This document shows, in pieces, positions 6,452 through 8,879 of a stretch of DNA of 8,879 nt (its first letter is position 1; every line of letters starts with the position of its first letter). Below the pieces are notes generated by a model, which did not search any database, was not told where the DNA came from, and saw only the letters and a program-made list of their open reading frames with translations. Origin of the DNA: Caryophanales bacterium UBA784. GTDB taxonomy: Bacteria; Bacillota_I; Bacilli_A; RFN20; CAG-288. A program made the position numbers and the translations under genes. The stretch lies in contig DBJE01000011.1 of assembly GCA_002297045.1 (NCBI GenBank), positions 1 to 8,879 of the forward strand. Direction: 5' to 3'.

Positions 6452-6976
6452 TTATCCATTAATGCAGGCAATTATCGGCTCGATATATTTTTTATCCGTC
6501 CAGTCATTTTGTTTATCCCTTGCATCAATCAAGGCCTTTTCCCATAGTCCATAATGGGAAGGATCTTTTTTTGCGACTACCTTTCTAAGCATGTTGCAAA
6601 GCGTTCTATCGACAAAAGTCATCTTAGAAAAATCAAACGCGCCATGGCAATAAAAAGCAGGAATATCAGAAAGCCCGTCTTTTAAATTCCGTTCCAGGAT
6701 TTGCTTAAAGGCGCTTTCTTCATAAGGGGAGGCTCCGCAGCAAAATACGATAATCTTTTTGCCTATCAATTTTTTGATATTCTTTTTTAGGAATGGTAAA
6801 CCGGCAATACCGGAAGCATAGATTCCTCCGCCTAAAACAATAGTATCGAATTTAACAACTTCATTGATGTCGGCCTTTTTTGTTTCTATACACTTAAAGC
6901 CAGTCGCTTCCGAAAGCCAGTCGGCATATTTCTTTGTCGCACCATATTTGGATTGATATAGGATTACCCCACTCAT
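6452..6976 (-). CDS. Flavodoxin-domain protein (HemG/Flavodoxin_5-like)
   Basis: A 174-aa protein with a flavodoxin fold that should bind FMN. The first strand and phosphate loop are visible as VILYQSKYGATKKYADWL (4-21). TIVLGGGIYASGI (45-57) and IIVFCCGASP (75-84) are the other two FMN-contacting loops in the order expected for the HemG-like group. HemG oxidises protoporphyrinogen IX, but in Gram-positive bacteria members of this family are often uncharacterised oxidoreductases. No haem genes are nearby, so I make no specific assignment. There is no signal peptide or membrane segment. TGGAGGT lies about 7 bases before the ATG. It is monocistronic, with about 160 bases to the kinase gene downstream, where I see no convincing terminator. 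Confidence 0.85.
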   Translation of the reverse strand: MSGVILYQSKYGATKKYADWLSEATGFKCIETKKADINEVVKFDTIVLGGGIYASGIAGLPFLKKNIKKLIGKKIIVFCCGASPYEESAFKQILERNLKDGLSDIPAFYCHGAFDFSKMTFVDRTLCNMLRKVVAKKDPSHYGLWEKALIDARDKQNDWTDKKYIEPIIACING

Positions 6977-7322
6977 AAATTTACCTCCAAATTGCCGTCT
7001 GCCTAATCCACTTATATTTTATGCCATATTTATATAGACCATTCTACCGATTTCAGATATTTAGGATCGTCTTTTTCTATGATGGCAGACAAAGCCCAGA
7101 CTAAAACTCAGTGGTCCTCTTTATTTAGCAAAACAATAGAATACAAAGACATCGCTAATTGAACAGAAGCAGAAAGTTTAAATCCAAAGAAATAAAAGAT
7201 AAACCGAGGAACATTCTAAGCAAAATAGTATTCTTTATTCTTTTTACTAACACTTTCCTGTTAAAAGCAACTTTCTTATATCGTCCTGTTTTATGTTTCT
7301 TCCTTCCTCGGTTCTATTATCG
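6977..7322. other. Intergenic stretch without a supported gene
   Basis: This 346-base A/T-rich gap holds the ribosome binding site and presumed promoter region of the flavodoxin gene (TAAAAT- or TATAAG-like -10 candidates near 7010-7025, no good -35). It also holds a long-range inverted repeat at its right end. I see no credible coding frame, RNA gene or clear terminator. Confidence 0.5.
7202..7313 (-). repeat. 10-bp inverted repeat after the HAD gene
   Basis: AACCGAGGAA (7202-7211) and TTCCTCGGTT (7304-7313) are perfect reverse complements separated by 92 bases. On the minus strand the first arm starts about nine bases after the HAD stop codon, and the second is followed by TATCTTTTATTTCTTTGG. 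It may close a structured 3' untranslated region acting as a long-loop terminator. A smaller imperfect hairpin (TTTTAACA...TGTTAGTAAAA on the minus strand) lies inside. Confidence 0.45.
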
Positions 7323-7892
7323 TTAGTCGTCAGAATGGATTTCTTTATACCTTTGCCTGGCATCATGAAACACAATACCAAGACAATGGGCTGAACGCGC
7401 GCCTTCGATGTTTTCCTTCCGGTCATCAATCCTAATGCAATCGTCTCCCTTCTTTCCTAAGTCATTAAGAACATAGAGCCAGAAGTCCATATCTGGCTTT
7501 GCATGATGAATCTGGGCAGAAATGAACCTTTTGTCAAAAAGCGGGTCAAGATGATACTTTTCCAAAAGAGGAAGAAGGTGTCCTAGGGAAGCGTTAGAAA
7601 GAAGATAGATTTCAAACCCTTCCTCCTTTAGCTTCCAGCTTATTTCAACGGTCTCCTTTTTAGGTTTGGAAAATGCAAAAAGCTGGTCGGACGCCCTTAT
7701 GAATGGAGTGCCATCGATAGCTCCGACCCGTGTCCTCACTTCAGGATAAAGAATGTTTCCAAGATCTCCCTGCCGGAAAATCGCATTTGCTTCCTCCTTC
7801 TGTTCCTGGCTAAAGTGATGATACTGATAGTAAGCGGAGACTGTCTCATCAACGAAAACACCAAAAAAATCCATGAACAATGTTTTTCTCAT
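7323..7892 (-). CDS. HAD-superfamily hydrolase
   Basis: A 189-aa cytosolic HAD-type phosphatase-like protein of the subfamily with a helical cap after motif I, similar in layout to YihX-type enzymes. Motif I is FMDFFGVFVD with the nucleophile Asp8. Motif II is LLSNAS, motif III is the Lys in HHAKPDMDFW and motif IV is the Asp pair in IRIDDRKENIEGA. The substrate cannot be told. The residue two after the nucleophile, usually the acid/base Asp, is Phe10. Some relatives of this subfamily also lack Asp there, so activity may be retained but altered. There is no Shine-Dalgarno before the ATG. A TAGAAT sequence (7904-7899) ends six bases before the start codon, which suggests a leaderless transcript. 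The gene stands alone between long non-coding gaps. Confidence 0.88.
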   Translation of the reverse strand: MRKTLFMDFFGVFVDETVSAYYQYHHFSQEQKEEANAIFRQGDLGNILYPEVRTRVGAIDGTPFIRASDQLFAFSKPKKETVEISWKLKEEGFEIYLLSNASLGHLLPLLEKYHLDPLFDKRFISAQIHHAKPDMDFWLYVLNDLGKKGDDCIRIDDRKENIEGARSAHCLGIVFHDARQRYKEIHSDD

Positions 7893-8114
7893 GGTTTTAT
7901 TCTAAACAAATTATCAAGGCATAAGGAAGAGGAAAACAGTTTATCCTGTGGTTTTCTTTGTAGAGAGTATCGCCCCACCTTACCGCAAAATCATTTTGTT
8001 CTTACCCTATATCGTTCTCTCTTCTTTGTTCATTATTGCTTTTCCTTTACAATCATTTACACATTATTTGCATTTTAATTGATAAAATATTCTAGGTAAA
8101 ACAAGGGGGTATCT

Positions 8115-8288
8115 ATGATCTATAAGACAGTTGTTGTTTCCTATTCGCCTTTCGTCAAGAACCTTGCCAAGAAGATAGAAGACACAGCCAACGAATGGGC
8201 AAAGAAAGGGTATGAATTAGTCACATTTTCCGTAACTCCCGGTGCCAAGGCAATTCTTATGTTACGGAAAAAGGAAGAAAACGAGTAA
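8115..8288 (+). CDS. Small DUF4177-like protein
   Basis: A 57-aa protein beginning MIYKTVVVSYSP. The core is an N-terminal strand, a helix containing TANEWAKKGYELVTFSV, and a final strand AKAILMLRKK. The 'xxxWxxxGYELVxxxV...AILxLRK' pattern is what DUF4177-type proteins show, a strand-helix-strand fold of unknown role. The start is supported by GGGGGT (8105-8110) four bases before the ATG. A weak A/T-rich promoter may lie in 8055-8095 (TAAAAT at about 8084), without a good -35 at normal spacing. The 220 bases upstream, back to the divergent HAD gene, hold no other supported feature. It is followed after six bases by the DUF6440-like gene, so the two are probably co-transcribed. Confidence 0.75.
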   Translation: MIYKTVVVSYSPFVKNLAKKIEDTANEWAKKGYELVTFSVTPGAKAILMLRKKEENE

Positions 8289-8294
8289 ATAAGA

Positions 8295-8507
8295 ATGAAG
8301 AAAAAAGACAAAAGATTTATTCAGGTCTACCAAGAAGATAATGGCCTTTTCAATTCCGGATACATGGTCATTGTGGACAAACAGACTGGTGTCAATTATC
8401 TTTGCGCATGCAACGGAGTCGGATTCGGAGTCACTCCCCTTCTTGATCGCCAGGGTAATCCAGTCATCTCACCGATTCCGGCGGAAGAAAAGAATCAGAA
8501 TCTCTGA
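8295..8507 (+). CDS. DUF6440-like small protein
   Basis: A 70-aa protein that fits the DUF6440 family. RFIQVYQEDNGLFNSGYMVI is followed by VDKQTGVNYLCACNG and GFGVTPLLDRQGNPVI. This is a small all-beta pattern in which a 'DKxTGVxYL' strand precedes 'GxGxTPLLDxxGxP'. The function of the family is not known to me. The length is normal and the frame is intact. The start has only a weak purine-rich stretch before it, six bases after the stop of the preceding gene, so translation may be coupled. No terminator is evident; the next 100 bases lead into the repeat-rich end of a putative insertion sequence. Confidence 0.82.
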   Translation: MKKKDKRFIQVYQEDNGLFNSGYMVIVDKQTGVNYLCACNGVGFGVTPLLDRQGNPVISPIPAEEKNQNL

Positions 8508-8615
8508 TTTTCTTAATGAAGATCTAGTAGCAGACTGCTTTCGCCTTATTTGCAATTCACCAAATAGAAGAAAATATCTAGATGATTTAAAAAAAGGATA
8601 ACCAATAGTGTTCCC

Positions 8616-8720
8616 GGTTCCAGGACGCGGTAGAATTTCTGTGCTATATCCGTGGAGTTCCTAGGCCGGGCACAGGTTGATATAGCAACTTTCCCCTGTG
8701 GCCGGTCCCGGAACTTCCGG
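8616..8720. repeat. Cluster of interlocking inverted repeats (possible IS end or RNA)
   Basis: Three stems can be read. Stem C is 8616-8626 with 8705-8715 (9 Watson-Crick pairs, with one internal mismatch that becomes a wobble on the minus strand). Stem A is a perfect 9-bp TGCTATATC (8642-8650) with GATATAGCA (8679-8687). Stem B is CCGGGCACAGG (8666-8676) with CCTGTGGCCGG (8695-8705), 10 of 11 paired. A and B cross each other as an H-type pseudoknot, and C encloses both. CCGGAA-C-TTCCGG (8708-8720) is a further palindrome. It lies just before a transposase-like frame, so it may be the subterminal region of the element or a structured RNA. Confidence 0.55.
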
Positions 8721-8879
8721 AAAGAATCATCCGTATGTCTTTTTGCGAACACGTCTTCGACCTTGGGAAGAGGTCGCGCCAATTTTTTTCGAATGTCCGT
8801 ACTGCCACGGCCATCGCCTGAAGAGGCACGGAAGGGAGCACGGACACCATAGATGGATGTGCCGCGGCTGCGGAAAGAC
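8698..8879 (+). CDS. Partial zinc-ribbon transposase N-terminus (IS1595/IS1-like)
   Basis: The frame is open from 8686 to the window end and encodes ECPYCHGHRLKRHG, then HHRWMCRGCGK. This is a treble-clef zinc ribbon with two CxxC pairs and the 'RWxCRxCGK' ending. Such a motif at the N-terminus is typical of IS1595 and IS1-type transposases, and some ISL3 members are similar. The DDE catalytic core would lie beyond the window. The start is unresolved. There is no ATG in this frame; GTG at 8698 lies in a hairpin stem and TTG at 8743 lacks a well-placed ribosome binding site. An upstream frameshift or a structured leader limiting expression is possible. The sequence is visibly more G/C-rich than the two small genes before it, in line with acquired DNA. 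Confidence 0.55.
   Translation, partial: MAGPGTSGKNHPYVFLRTRLRPWEEVAPIFFECPYCHGHRLKRHGREHGHHRWMCRGCGK

Noticed and set aside
7815..8078. Plus-strand frame spanning the start of the HAD gene and the gap after it
   Set aside because: There is no ribosome binding site, the composition looks random, and it overlaps the well-supported HAD start.
8616..8720. Identity as a known ribozyme or riboswitch class
   Set aside because: The order of stems and the conserved bases I can recall for twister, pistol, HDV-like or PreQ1 types do not match clearly, so no class is claimed.
1..8879. CRISPR array
   Set aside because: No regularly spaced direct repeats of suitable length are visible on either strand.

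Overview
This window looks like chromosomal DNA from a low-to-moderate GC Gram-positive bacterium. The lineage is probably Firmicutes/Bacilli, perhaps an Erysipelotrichia-like gut group. The evidence is AGGAGG-type ribosome binding sites, sigma-A style promoters with 17-bp spacers, TGG for Trp with TGA used as a stop, rho-independent terminators, and a tsaC-rpiB order like Bacillus ywlC-ywlF. The taxonomic placement is inference.

Left block (about 129-4620, minus strand): one apparent operon runs from a good promoter (TTGAAA-17-TATAGT) through ftsH, a helix-turn-helix protein, tsaC/sua5 and rpiB to a strong terminator. Gaps between genes are 3 to 28 bases. FtsH is unusually long (903 aa), with extra N-terminal, extracytoplasmic and C-terminal segments. 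The HTH protein resembles the DNA-binding parts of IS3/IS150 transposases without a catalytic domain. To the left of the operon, the window edge cuts a promoter that shares 14 bp with the tRNA promoter further right and probably drives a stable RNA outside the window.

Middle block (about 4733-5388, minus strand): a DUF2188-like small basic protein has its own promoter and terminator. It is followed by a tRNA-Ala(GGC) gene with a textbook promoter and terminator.

Right-centre block (5466-7892, minus strand): three separately spaced genes encode a uridine kinase, a HemG-like flavodoxin and a HAD-family hydrolase. The kinase start is ambiguous, because the longest reading adds a very hydrophobic N-terminus.

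Right end (8115-8879, plus strand): two small genes (a DUF4177-like protein and a DUF6440-like protein) point the opposite way. They are followed by a dense cluster of interlocking inverted repeats at 8616-8720, then the start of a zinc-ribbon transposase cut by the window edge. This end looks like accessory DNA. The interlocking repeats, the FtsH additions and the transposase-like HTH gene in a housekeeping operon are the most unusual items.
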